NCBI GenBank assembly: GCA_942492445.1
Contig: CALOEW010000063.1
Coordinates: forward strand, 1 to 64,000
Direction of reading: 5' to 3'
DNA: 64,000 nucleotides
Origin: NORP240 sp942492445
Lineage (GTDB): Bacteria; Pseudomonadota; Gammaproteobacteria; Pseudomonadales; Pseudohongiellaceae
The notes beneath the pieces are model-generated. The model saw only the letters and a program-made list of their open reading frames with translations. It was not told the DNA's origin and made no database searches. Positions 1-9,137 of the stretch are shown here, one piece after another (the first letter of the stretch is position 1; each line of letters opens with the position of its first letter). Both the position numbers and the translations under genes were made by a program.

Positions 1-6
1 GAAAAG

Positions 7-83
7 TGGCGGACCGGACGGGACTCGAACCCGCGACCTCCGGCGTGACAGGCCGGCATTCTAACCAGCTGAACTACCGGTCC
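7..83 (-). tRNA. tRNA-Asp (anticodon GTC)
   Basis: A full cloverleaf reads on the minus strand. The 7-bp acceptor stem GGACCGG (77-83) pairs with 11-17. The discriminator is G and CCA is encoded at 7-9. The T-arm is GGTTCGAGTCC and the anticodon loop CTGTCAC gives GTC, reading Asp codons. It probably shares a transcript with the tRNA-Val just upstream on the same strand. Confidence 0.97.
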
Positions 84-185
84 GCATTTCAATAATGCTC
101 CAAGACACCCTTATCCTGCAGATCCTTACCGGTCGGATTACCTGTCCGCCGCCCCCTGCTGTCGGTGCTATCAGGTGACGATGAC

Positions 186-261
186 TGGTGGGTGGTGAGG
201 GATTTGAACCCCCGACATTCGCCTTGTAAGGGCGACGCTCTCCCAACTGAGCTAACCACCC
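186..261 (-). tRNA. tRNA-Val (anticodon TAC)
   Basis: A minus-strand cloverleaf has acceptor stem GGGTGGT (255-261) pairing with 190-196, discriminator A and encoded CCA at 186-188. The D-arm TTAGCTCAGTTGGGAGAGC and T-arm GGTTCAAATCC are typical. The loop CTTACAA gives anticodon TAC (Val). It lies about 100 bp upstream of tRNA-Asp on the same strand, so the two are likely co-transcribed. Confidence 0.97.
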
Positions 262-495
262 GCTGCAAAGGGAGACGCGCATTTTACCGACTTGCGGGTT
301 TATGTCAATAAATCCCTGCGACAGAATTCAAGCACTCCGGTCTGTGCTTCTGCGGGTGCCGACCGAAGACGGGAATCCCGGACCTGTGCAAAAACTCTTG
401 AGGTGAAGACTCAGCCAGCAGTGAATGTGAAAAGTCAGAAAGTGTTCAATTCTGTTTCAAGGGGTTTGTGGGCAGCCAGTTCTTTGTGGTTTCGT

Positions 496-526
496 GTATT
501 CCGGTATTCCGGTATTCCGGTATTCG
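496..526. repeat. 8-bp tandem repeat, about 3.8 copies
   Basis: The unit GTATTCCG repeats perfectly at 496, 504 and 512, and a partial copy follows at 520. It sits in the non-coding interval between tRNA-Val and queD, just left of the long palindrome at 538-687. The copy number could vary by slippage. No gene is seen in 262-537. Confidence 0.85.
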
Positions 527-537
527 TGACTTCGAGC

Positions 538-687
538 GGTGCGGCCGGCAGGGGTATCCTGGGGCTGCGGACCGCGCCCCTCCGGGGTGCCCTCCTCACT
601 CAAAAAATGCCCTGAAAAACGGTCATTTTTCCTCCCTCGGCGCTGGTCCTTTTATGGCAGCCCCGGGATACTCCTGCCGGCCGCACC
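538..687. repeat. 150-bp imperfect palindrome (MITE-like or large hairpin)
   Basis: The arms at 538-568 and 657-687 are inverted copies matching at 29 of 31 positions (outer core GGTGCGGCCGGCAGG). The inner part also pairs patchily: GGACC with GGTCC, GCGCC with GGCGC, and A-rich with T-rich stretches around 601-630. It encodes no convincing protein. It lies in the 600-bp interval between tRNA-Val and queD, which otherwise holds only a short tandem repeat. The size and near-perfect ends suit a small non-autonomous element, but no target duplication is obvious. Confidence 0.7.
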
Positions 688-861
688 TTGGATTCGTGCA
701 GTATTAAACATTCAGTGGCTTCGATAGCCGCTCCCATTTTCAGAAAGCGGCACCGTATTTTTAAGGGCGACTTTAACTGCTTGATAAGCCTATACATACT
801 GAATTCACACAGGTAGTATTGCGCCTCCGTGAACCCCTGCACCGGGCACCAGGTCAAGCTC

Positions 862-1218
862 ATGAAACTCTACAAGGAATTTACATTCGAAGCCGCCCAC
901 CGGCTTCCCAACGTACCGCCAGGCCACAAATGCGCCCGACTCCATGGCCATTCGTTCAGGGTGCGGATCACCGTGGACGGCCCGGTTGGCGAGGATTCCG
1001 GCTGGGTGATGGATTTCGCGGATCTGTCCAGTGCCTTCAGGCCCATCTGGGAGCAGCTCGATCACACTTACCTGAATGAGATAGACGGGCTGGAAAATCC
1101 CACCAGCGAAAATCTGGCCCGCTGGATCTGGCTGAAACTGCAACCCGCCCTGCCGCAACTGGACGAAATTGAAATTCGCGAAACCTGCACCAGCGGTTGC
1201 CGCTATCACGGCAACTAG
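862..1218 (+). CDS. queD: 6-carboxy-5,6,7,8-tetrahydropterin synthase
   Basis: QueD converts 7,8-dihydroneopterin triphosphate to 6-carboxytetrahydropterin, the second step of queuosine precursor synthesis in the cytosol. The 118-residue length matches the family. The zinc histidines are visible as H13 (AAHRL) and H28/H30 (LHGHSF). The catalytic Cys is C24 (GHKCARLHGH), and the LDHTYLN motif lies near residues 66-72. ATG 862 is chosen because it begins the conserved MKLYKEFTFEAAH core; a GTG at 829 would add 11 unsupported residues. QueE and QueC, the next two enzymes, are encoded 25 kb away. The stop codon TAG lies inside the inverted repeat of the element that follows. Confidence 0.95.
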   Translation: MKLYKEFTFEAAHRLPNVPPGHKCARLHGHSFRVRITVDGPVGEDSGWVMDFADLSSAFRPIWEQLDHTYLNEIDGLENPTSENLARWIWLKLQPALPQLDEIEIRETCTSGCRYHGN

Positions 1219-1401
1219 CCCGGTTGTTTCACCAGTGGTCCGTAGCGAGGGTGGTCCAGGGTGCGTCATCCGTGGCTTTCGCGACCGAAGAACGCGCAGT
1301 CGTACTTGACCGGTACGTCGAGCATTCTGACCGAGCGAAAGCCACGGAGGGCGTGCGCTGGGACAGCCGCAGCAGGAGCACTGGTGAAATATCCGGGCTA
1401 G
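1215..1401. mobile_element. 187-bp palindromic MITE-like element
   Basis: The terminal inverted repeats at 1215-1237 and 1379-1401 match at 20 of 23 positions (outer core CTAGCCCGG). Inside, CCGTGGCTTTCGC (1269-1281) and GCGAAAGCCACGG are perfect inverted copies, so the whole stretch can fold on itself. It has no coding capacity for a transposase. It fills the gap between convergent queD and ung, supplies the last bases of queD including its TAG, and ends 5 bp from the ung stop. It is most simply a non-autonomous transposable element; the family is not assigned. Confidence 0.75.
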
Positions 1402-1405
1402 CCAC

Positions 1406-2107
1406 TCAGGTCCGCGGTGGCAGTGACCAGTCGATTGCCTGCAGGCCGTTCGCCTCCAGGCAGGTATTGGCCCGGGAAAAATGGCGGCAACCGAAAAACC
1501 CGCGACTGGCAGACAATGGCGACGGGTGCGGCGCTTTCAGAACCAGGTGCCGATTGGAATCGATAATTGCGCCCTTGCGCTGCGCGTAGCTCCCCCACAG
1601 CAGAAAAACCACGTGCTCTTTCCCCGAGTTGATGTGCTGCACCACGACGTCGGTAAAGCGCTCCCATCCCCGCCCCTCGTGGGAAGCAGGCCTGCCCGCC
1701 TCCACCGTCAATACCGAGTTCAGCAGCAGCACGCCCTGTTCAGCCCAACTGCTCAGGCAGCCATGGGCCGGACGCGCGATGCCGAGATCAGACTGTAGTT
1801 CCTTGAAGATATTCTGTAACGATGGAGGTGCCGGCACACCGGGATTCACCGAGAAGCACAATCCATGAGCCTGTCCCGCTCCGTGGTAGGGATCCTGGCC
1901 GAGTATGACCACTTTCACGCTGTCAAACGGGGTTGAATTGAGTGCATTGAAAATAAGCGGACCCGGAGGATAGATACGCTTATCCTGGCGCTTCTGTTCG
2001 GCCAGAAAACTGCGTAGCGTCAGCATGTAAGGTTGTTGGAATTCCTCCAGCAACAGCGCCTTCCATGTTTCCTCCAGGCGGATGTGGGAGCCGTCGAAAT
2101 CAGCCAT
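1406..2107 (-). CDS. ung: Uracil-DNA glycosylase, family 1
   Basis: Ung excises uracil from DNA, starting base excision repair. The 233-residue protein has the family signatures in order: the water-activating motif GQDPYHG (Asp72, His75), the uracil pocket LLLNSVLTV near 127-135, and the DNA-intercalating loop HPSPLS with catalytic His194. Its start lies 17 bp beyond the lysS stop, so it is probably the last gene of a prfB-lysS-ung transcript. Its 3' end abuts the palindromic element at 1215-1401. Confidence 0.97.
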   Translation of the reverse strand: MADFDGSHIRLEETWKALLLEEFQQPYMLTLRSFLAEQKRQDKRIYPPGPLIFNALNSTPFDSVKVVILGQDPYHGAGQAHGLCFSVNPGVPAPPSLQNIFKELQSDLGIARPAHGCLSSWAEQGVLLLNSVLTVEAGRPASHEGRGWERFTDVVVQHINSGKEHVVFLLWGSYAQRKGAIIDSNRHLVLKAPHPSPLSASRGFFGCRHFSRANTCLEANGLQAIDWSLPPRT

Positions 2108-2124
2108 GACCGATGCTGGGAAAC

Positions 2125-3609
2125 CTAGTCATCGTGATGAGGACGCATGTGAGGAAACAACAGCACATCCCTGATCGAAGGTGAATCCGTGAACAACATG
2201 ACCAATCGGTCAACACCGATACCTTCTCCGGCGGTCGGCGGCATGCCGTATTCCAGCGCGGCAATATAGTCCTCGTCGTAATGCATGGCCTCAAAATCCC
2301 CTGCATCCTTACGCATTGCCTGGGCGCGAAACCGTTCCGCCTGATCCTCGGCATCGTTCAGCTCGGAAAAGCCATTCGCCATCTCCCTCCCTCCGATGAT
2401 CAGCTCGAAACGGTCGGTGATTTCCGGGTTGTCATCGTTCCTGCGGGCCAGGGGGGAAACCTCAGTGGGATAGCTGGTGATGAACGTGGGCTGATCGAGC
2501 TGATGCTCGACCTTCTCTTCAAATATTTCCATGACTATCTTTCCTGCTCCCATGCTGTCATCGACTGCAATTCCGAATCGTTCCGCAACCGCGACTGCAG
2601 TCTCCCTGCTGCCCAGTTCTTCCTCGCTGACATCCGGGCAGAATCTGAGAATCGCCTCGTGGACAGACAATCTGTCGAAGGGACGGGAGAAGTCATAGTC
2701 CGACCCCTGGTATGTGATAGCCGGAGTTCCGATGACCTCGACCGCCAGACGCCGGAACAGATCCTCCGTAAGATCCATCAGGTCCCGATAATCTGCAAAG
2801 GCCTGGTAGAACTCAAGCATGGTGAATTCCGGATTATGCCGCGTGGACAGCCCTTCATTACGAAAACTCCGGTTGATTTCAAATACCCGCTCAAAACCGC
2901 CCACCACCAGGCGCTTGAGGAACAGTTCCGGTGCTACACGCAGGTACATCTCCTGATCCAGCGCATTGTGGTGGGTAACGAATGGCCGCGCGGTTGCTCC
3001 CCCGGGGATGATGTGCATCATGGGGGTTTCGACCTCCATGAAACCGTGACCGGTAAAATATTCGCGCAGGAAGCCAACTATTCTGGAACGTGTGATAAAA
3101 ACCGATCTTGAATTTTCATTTACGACAAGATCAAGGTAACGCTGACGGTACCTCGCTTCGGTGTCTGTCAACCCTTTGAATTTGTCAGGCAATGGACGCA
3201 GTGCCTTGGTCAACAGCCTGAACCGGGAAACCCGGACTGTCAGCTCCCCTTTGCCGGTACGGAACACCGTACCCTCGGCGCCGACGATATCGCCAAGATC
3301 AAGCAGCTTCAGCTCCGCGGCCTGATCCTCGGAAAGCGTCTTGTTGCTCATATAAAGCTGGGCCGGGCCGGTCCCGTCCTGAATTACGATAAATGGTCCC
3401 CGCATCCTGATCACGCGGCCGGCCACTCTGGCAATATGGCCGATCGCATCGAGCTGTTCCCGATCCTTGTCACCGAACTGGGTGTCCAGCTCCAGCGCCA
3501 GGATGTCGCGACGGAAATCGTTGGGAAAGGCATTCCGCCGCTCCCGGATGCCGGCAAGTTTTTCCCGCCGCAGGCTGATCAGCTGATTGTCATCGAGGTG
3601 TTCTGTCAT
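2125..3609 (-). CDS. lysS: Lysine--tRNA ligase (class II)
   Basis: This enzyme charges tRNA-Lys with lysine in the cytosol. The 494-residue protein has an N-terminal OB-fold anticodon-binding domain (about 55-150), then the class II core. Motif 2 is FRNEGLSTRHNPEFTMLE, and motif 3 is GEGIGVDRLVML near the C terminus. The length is close to the usual 500. It follows prfB by 9 bp, the same prfB-lysS order seen in Escherichia coli, which supports co-transcription of two translation genes. The reading frame is intact, unlike its neighbour prfB. Confidence 0.98.
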   Translation of the reverse strand: MTEHLDDNQLISLRREKLAGIRERRNAFPNDFRRDILALELDTQFGDKDREQLDAIGHIARVAGRVIRMRGPFIVIQDGTGPAQLYMSNKTLSEDQAAELKLLDLGDIVGAEGTVFRTGKGELTVRVSRFRLLTKALRPLPDKFKGLTDTEARYRQRYLDLVVNENSRSVFITRSRIVGFLREYFTGHGFMEVETPMMHIIPGGATARPFVTHHNALDQEMYLRVAPELFLKRLVVGGFERVFEINRSFRNEGLSTRHNPEFTMLEFYQAFADYRDLMDLTEDLFRRLAVEVIGTPAITYQGSDYDFSRPFDRLSVHEAILRFCPDVSEEELGSRETAVAVAERFGIAVDDSMGAGKIVMEIFEEKVEHQLDQPTFITSYPTEVSPLARRNDDNPEITDRFELIIGGREMANGFSELNDAEDQAERFRAQAMRKDAGDFEAMHYDEDYIAALEYGMPPTAGEGIGVDRLVMLFTDSPSIRDVLLFPHMRPHHDD

Positions 3610-3618
3610 TCGCTTTGC

Positions 3619-4716
3619 CTATAGCCCTTTCTTTAAACTTGCTTCGATAAACTTGTCCAGATCGCCATCGAGGACAGCACCTGTGTTGGTGTCTTCCACG
3701 CCGGTACGCAAATCCTTGATACGCGATTGGTCGAGTACGTAGGAGCGAATCTGACTGCCCCAGCCAATATCCGCCTTGGAATCCTCAATTCAGTTTGCGC
3801 TGCTTCCTTGCGCTTCAGCTCTTCCATTTCGTACAACTTTGCCTTCAGTTGCTTGATCGCCATATCCTTGTTCTTGTGCTGCGAGCGCTGGTTCTGACAT
3901 TGCACGACTATTCCCGAAGGCTCGTGGGTCAGGCGCATAGCCGAATCGGTCTTGTTGACGTGCTGTCCACCGGCACCACTGGAGCGATAGGTATCGACTC
4001 GCACATCGGACATATCCAGGTCCATCTCAATGTCGTCATCGATTTCCGGCGAGACAAACACCGATGCAAAGGAGGTATGGCGTCGATTACCGGAATCAAA
4101 CGGTGATTTCCGCACCAACCGATGCACACCAGTTTCGGTGCGCAGCCAACCATAGGCAAACTCGCCACTTAGATAAATGGTTGCACTCTTGATGCCGGCA
4201 ACTTCGCCACCGGATACTTCGACCATTCCGTCTTCGAAACCTTTGTTCTCGCCCCAGCGCAGATACATGCGCAACAACATTTCGGCCCAATCCTGCGCTT
4301 CGGTTCCACCAGAGCCAGCCTGAATATCCAGATAGGCATTAGCGCTGTCGAGTGGCCCGGAGAACATGCGCCGAAATTCCAGCTTTTCCAGTCTGGCGCC
4401 AGTTCCTCCAGGTCCTTTCAGAGCTTCCCCCTGTCAGTTCCGGATCATTTTCCTCACCCGCCAGGGTCAGCAGCTCTCCACATCCGCAAACCCACCATCC
4501 AGTGCCTCGATTGTACTCACGATCAATTCCAGATCGGACCGCTCTTTACCCAGTGCCTGGGCTCTTTCCGGATTGTCCCAGACTGCCGCCTCACCGAGTT
4601 CCAGCTCTACTTCAGCGAGCCGATCTTTTTTTTCAGTGTAGTCAAAGAAACCCCCGAAGCGCCCGGGTTCGATCCTGGTACTCTTTGACCAGTGACAGTT
4701 GCGTGTTGATTTCCAT
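3619..4716 (-). CDS. prfB: Peptide chain release factor 2 (programmed frameshift; extra frameshifts in this sequence)
   Basis: RF2 recognises UGA and UAA stops and triggers peptide release. The start ATG 4716 gives MEINTQLSLVK, and translation meets a UGA after 23 codons at the canonical CTTTGAC recoding site. Downstream come the conserved core, the GGQ loop (SSGAGGQHVNKT) and the decoding region, so the active parts are conserved. Beyond the programmed shift there are unexpected single-base indels: several at about 4395-4480 in the linker helix, and one near 3787. After the last, the correct tail (IGWGSQIRSYVLDQSR...) continues in another frame to a TAG at 3619-3621. RF2 is essential, so these are read as base errors rather than gene death. 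Confidence 0.9.
4641..4656 (-). promoter_or_regulatory. prfB programmed +1 frameshift site
   Basis: On the minus strand the in-frame sequence is CGG GGG TTT CTT TGA C. The slippery CTT precedes an internal UGA (4642-4644). A G-rich Shine-Dalgarno-like CGGGGG sits a few bases upstream, as in E. coli prfB. The +1 frame then reads DYTEKKDRLAEV, matching RF2. When RF2 is scarce the ribosome shifts and makes more RF2, an autoregulatory loop known for this gene. Confidence 0.95.
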
Positions 4717-4890
4717 AGACAGCGGTCCTGTGGTGAGATCAGCCATTGTTGAAACAAGGCGGCATTTTACCGTATTAACGATGAGAATCTACTCCCGCAG
4801 TGCCCCTCCCGAAACCGCCCCGGAACAGGGAACCGCCCTCGGGGAATCCCGCCTGTGGTATGTTGGCACACCCGATCCTTGAATCGATCC

Positions 4891-6911
4891 GTGGAGAATA
4901 TCCGATTGCCTGATCTGAAGAATGCAGAAATCCACTGGCTGGAGGACGGTTCTCCCTATGCCAGCCGGTACGATGATATTTATTTTTCCAACCAGGGCGG
5001 CCCCGCCGAGAGTGAACACGTATTCCTCAAAGGCAACAACCTCGCCGAGCGATGGCAGCGGCTGGCAGGCAGTTCCGACGTCTTCACACTGGTCGAACTG
5101 GGTTTTGGTACCGGCCTGAATTTTCTGTTGAGCTGGCGCCTGCTGCAACAGCTGGATCTGAGTGGATTCAGGCTGCACTACCTGGCGTTTGAAAAGCACC
5201 CGCTGAGCCGGGCCGATCTGCAGCGGGCAGTGGGGAAGTGGCCCGGGCTGGAATCCTTCGGCAGGCAACTCTCGGAGGTCACGTTGATCACTCCAATGGC
5301 CTCCATCGCTACTGCATCGCTGACAACCTGACCCTGGATCTGTTCTTCGGCGATGCCACTGCAGGAATCATGGAAGTCCTCCCGGTCCACGCCACCAGCG
5401 TCGACTGCTGGTTCATGGTCAGCTTCTCCCCGGCAAGAAAATCCTCGGCTCTCGGATGCCGGTCTGGGTGACCTGATGTGGCGGCACAGCGGACCGGAGA
5501 CCGCCCGTCGGCTACAGCGTGGCCGGCGTCAGGCAGGCGGCTCCTCGGCCAGTTCGAGATCGAGAAGGCCGCCCAGCTTCGGCAACTGGCTGGCTGGTGG
5601 CCGCAAAAGTCGGCAGCAACAGGTACCGAGCCAGCACCGATCGATAACCGCTCACCGTGGTTTCAATTCCGACCGATTCGCCACTCGAGCCGCAAAGCCA
5701 CGGTTATAGGCGCGGGTCTGGCCGGCTGCAGTACCGCCTACAGCCTTGCCAGAAAAGGGTGGCACGTGACCCTGATAGAGTCAGGAGCTGACATAGCCAC
5801 CGGCGCTTCAGGAAACCCACAGGCGGTATTGCAGCCCCGCCTGGCCGCCAGCCGAAACTCCCAGTCCCGTTTCTATGTGCACGGGCTGTTGTATTCCCAC
5901 CGGCAATTTACCACCTTGCAGAAATATCGAGATATCGGCTGGCACCCCTGCGGAGTCCTGCGGTTGGCAGCGGGTGACCGTAAAGGCCTGCTGAAACTCA
6001 CCGAATGCCCGGGCGACTTCTACAGCGACCGGTTTCTCACTTCACTTTCCTGCAAGCAGGCCGGTGAACTGGCCGGGCTACCCTTGTCCGGCCCTGCCCT
6101 GTGGATTCCATTGGGAGGCTGGCTGAAACCGGCCGGCCTTTGTCAGGCGTACCTGGAATCCATCCCTGATTCACAGCTGACGCTTATCACCTCGCGAGAA
6201 GTCACGGCTTTACGGAGAACCGAGTCCGGCTGGCAGGTTCAGGGCGACAAGTCGCAGCTGGCGGAAACTTCCATAGTGGTCATCGCCAACAGCTATCTGG
6301 CTTCCCGTCTGACCCAGACCAACCATCTTCCCCTCGTGCCTGTTGCCGGGCAGCTCTCCCGGATTGCTTCGACGCCTGAAAGCGAGCGCCTGCGTAAGGT
6401 GGTAGTGGGGGATCGGTACATCTGCCCCGCCGACTGCCGCACCCACAGTGTCGGCGCCAGCTACTCCCGCAACGCCGTCACTATTGACGACCGGGCTGGC
6501 GCCAACCGTGAAAACCTGTCCGGGGCCAGCGCGGCATTTGCCAATCTCACCCTGACCGGCGAATGCGAGGCTCGGGTTTCGGTCCGCTGCAACTCAGGTG
6601 ATTATTTTCCGATAGTGGGTCCTGCACCTGACTACCCTGCTTTCCTGCGCGTCTTTGCCCCATTGGCCAGGGACGCCAGTGCGACCTGTCAAGGCAGCGC
6701 CCCCAACTGGGCCGGACTGTTTGTCAACGTGGCCCACGGTTCCTATGGGCTGGCATCCTGCCCACTGAGCGCAGAGCTGATCGCCAGTCAAGCTGACGGG
6801 GAATTACTGCCCGTGACCGCGCCCCTGGCAGACTGCCTCAACCCGGCCCGGTTTATCATTCGAGAACTCAAAAAACAGCAGCTTACTGCGACGACTCAAA
6901 CGCGATCATAG
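4891..6911 (+). CDS. mnmC: Bifunctional tRNA 5-methylaminomethyl-2-thiouridine biosynthesis protein (frameshifted here)
   Basis: MnmC finishes the mnm5s2U34 modification of tRNA: a C-terminal FAD oxidase removes carboxymethyl, and an N-terminal methyltransferase adds methyl. The N-terminal part reads LPDLKNAEIHWLEDGSPYAS and LVELGFGTGLNFLLSW (SAM-binding). The C-terminal part has the FAD motif VIGAGLAGCSTAYSLARKGW from about 5700 and runs to TAG 6911. Between 5270 and 5690 the expected protein jumps frames several times (LFFGDAT, DCWF, FSPAR, PSFGNWLAGGRK all occur in different frames). One break is the AAAA run near 5440. The start is uncertain: GTG 4891, TTG 4879 or GTG 4855. The 3' end overlaps the convergent aminopeptidase by 16 bp. 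Confidence 0.85.
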
Positions 6912-8195
6912 AATGCCCTGACAACACGGAACAATTGTTCACCGTCGTCGGCACCCGCCAGTTCCCTGATGGAATGCATGGCAAAGGTCGGTACGCCCAC
7001 GTCCACCGTTGTTATTCCGGTTTCGGTGGCGGTAATCGGCCCGATGGTACTGCCGCAGGCCAGATCGCTGCGCATGACAAACGACTGCGAACTCACTCCT
7101 GCTTTTTCGCAATAGGCACGGAAACTGGCCACTGACTCGGTGTTGCTGGCATAACGCTGGTTGGCATTGATCTTGATAACCGGCCCGCCGTTGAGCATCG
7201 GGCCATGGGCCGGGTCATGGAATTCCGGGTAGTTGGGATGGATGCCATGGGCATTGTCAATGGACAGCAACAGGGAGTTTCTGCAGGTTCTTTCCAACGC
7301 ATCCGCCTGAGTTGATTCACGTGCCACCAGTCGTTGCAGTACCGACTTGAGGAACGGTCCCTGGGCGCCGGATGCGGAAGCACTGCCCACTTCTTCGTGG
7401 TCATTGCAGACCATGATCGAGGTGTGCTCGCCGGCACTGGCGAGAAGGCTTCGGGTGACAAGGTAGCAGCTCAACAGATTGTCCAGCCTGGCGCCGGCAA
7501 TAAACTGGTTGCGCAGACCGATCAGGGCCGGGGGCTGGCTGTCATAAAAAAACAGCTCGTGCGACATGATGCGCCCGGCCCCGGTAATCCCGTGTTCGGT
7601 ACGAATCTGTTCCAGCAGAAATTCCTCGAAACCTGCCGGCTGGCCCGCATCCACCTGCAGCAATACCGGCGGCAGATGTTTCTGGGCATCGATACTGCGA
7701 TTTTTATTGACCTCGCGGTCCAGGTGAATCGCCAGGCTGGGTATGGACCCAAGCGGTCGACGAAAATCCACCAGGCAGGTCTGCAACGTTCCGACACCAT
7801 CCACGAAGGAAACTTTTCCAGCCAGCGACAAGTCCCTGTCAAACCAGGGATTGAGCAGCGCACCGCCGTAGACTTCCACGCCCAACTGCAGGTATCCCTT
7901 TGACAACAGGTCAGCCACCGGCTTCACTTTCAGGCAGGGGCTGTCCGTATGCGCACCCGCCAGATGGATACCATGAGGTGAGCAGAGCTTCACTGCCCAG
8001 ACGAAAAGCGACAAGGGCGCCGCCACGCTCCACCAGGTAGCTGCCGCCCGGCTGCAGGCTCCAGGCATCGCGTTCATCAAGGGACTGAAAGCCCCCGGCC
8101 GCCAGCATGGCGACCATGGAGCGAACGGCATGGAATGGAGTGGGTGACTCCTGAATAAAGGCAAGCAATCCGGTGTTGAATTCGTGCTTATTCAT
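6896..8195 (-). CDS. apeB: M18 family aminopeptidase (one frameshift)
   Basis: This is a probable cytosolic metallo-aminopeptidase of the M18 family (ApeB or aspartyl aminopeptidase type), acting on N-terminal residues of peptides. The N terminus MNKHEFNTGLLAFIQESPTP (from 8195) matches the family. The metal-binding motifs follow in another frame: GAHTDSPCLKVKP, NDHEEVGSAS and the late ATETGITTVDVGVPTFAMHS. A single frameshift lies at about 7975-7995, between FRLGSEA and HGIHLAGAHTDSP. Total length, 1300 nt, equals 433 codons plus one base, fitting the usual 430 residues with one indel. It lies downstream of the FKBP gene on the same strand, 40 bp away. Confidence 0.9.
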
Positions 8196-8235
8196 CCATC
8201 ACCCCACCAACAGCTGCTGTGTTGATGACTGCCGC

Positions 8236-8931
8236 TTACCGGATTTCCAGCAGTTCCACATCAAATATCAGCGTAGAAAAGGGTGGAATCGCACCTGGAA
8301 TTCCCTGCTCGCCGTAGGCCAGACTGTAAGGTATGAAAATACGCCACTTGTCACCCACCTTCATTAACTGCAGCGCTTCAGTCCAGCCGGCGATAACCTG
8401 ATTCAGGGCAAACTGCGCCGGTTCGCCACGTTCGACGGAACTGTCGAACACCGAACCGTCAATAAGCGTTCCATGGTAATGAGCCAGAACCGAATCCGAT
8501 GCGGCGGGGGATTCGGCACCATTGTCCCCCGATTCCAGGACCCGGTACTGCAGCCCGGAGTCGAGCACGACCACGCCGTCGTTTTCAGCATTGGCCGCCA
8601 GAAACTCCTCGCCCGACTGCCTGGCTTCTTCCATCTGGGCATTCTGACGCTCAGCCATTCGCTGCTGGAAAGTCTGAATTGAAGCGATGATTTCCTCATT
8701 GGTCAGCCTCGGCTCGCCACTCACGAGGTCGCGAAGTCCGAGCACGAATGCCTCCAGATCCACGTCCGTGAGCAGTTGTTGCTGGACCAGATTCTGACCG
8801 ATGTTGACCCCGATACTGTAGGCGATGCGATTGTCTTCATCCTGCAGGTCTATGTCCTGAGCCAGGCTGGTATTGGCCAGTCCTGCGACCGACAGCAGCG
8901 CGCAGAATCCGAATGTTTTAACCATGTTCAT
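8236..8931 (-). CDS. FKBP-type peptidyl-prolyl cis-trans isomerase, periplasmic (Mip/FkpA-like)
   Basis: This protein speeds proline isomerisation during folding of exported proteins. The 231 residues comprise a signal peptide (about 1-24, ending SLAQ), a helical dimerisation domain with IAYSIGVNIGQNLVQQ and a long helix to about 115, and a C-terminal FKBP domain. That domain shows LAHYHGTLIDGSVFDSS, VIAGWTEALQLM and IPYSLAYGEQGIPGAIPP. This is the Mip/FkpA layout. It precedes apeB on the same strand by 40 bp. Cleavage after SLAQ suggests a soluble periplasmic protein; no lipobox Cys is placed correctly. Confidence 0.93.
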   Translation of the reverse strand: MNMVKTFGFCALLSVAGLANTSLAQDIDLQDEDNRIAYSIGVNIGQNLVQQQLLTDVDLEAFVLGLRDLVSGEPRLTNEEIIASIQTFQQRMAERQNAQMEEARQSGEEFLAANAENDGVVVLDSGLQYRVLESGDNGAESPAASDSVLAHYHGTLIDGSVFDSSVERGEPAQFALNQVIAGWTEALQLMKVGDKWRIFIPYSLAYGEQGIPGAIPPFSTLIFDVELLEIR

Positions 8932-9137
8932 AGTAAATTCCTTGCCCTTGCACCGGGGCGCTTTTGAGTATGCAGTACAGTGGCGGCATACTAACCGCCT
9001 TGAAACGGAATTGCCAGTGGCTGCCAGTGACCTGGAGCACAGGTCGAACCGCTGTCAACACTTGACTGCCTGGGTTATGATCCGGTGATTCCTGCGTTGA
9101 AAAGGGAACCGGAATCCGTCACTGGAGGCTTGCCAGG

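Noticed and set aside
496..526. Possible CRISPR from short direct repeats
   Set aside because: Units are only 8 bp, strictly tandem, with no spacers; a simple microsatellite.
292..863. Short open frames between tRNA-Val and queD
   Set aside because: They run through the palindrome and tandem repeat, lack ribosome sites and show no recognisable protein.
2281..3111. 276-codon open frame antisense to lysS
   Set aside because: It lies wholly opposite the intact, highly conserved lysS; a shadow of that gene's codon bias.
3619..4716. Calling prfB a pseudogene
   Set aside because: One stop is the programmed recoding site, and the rest are single-base indels in an essential gene whose catalytic motifs are perfect.
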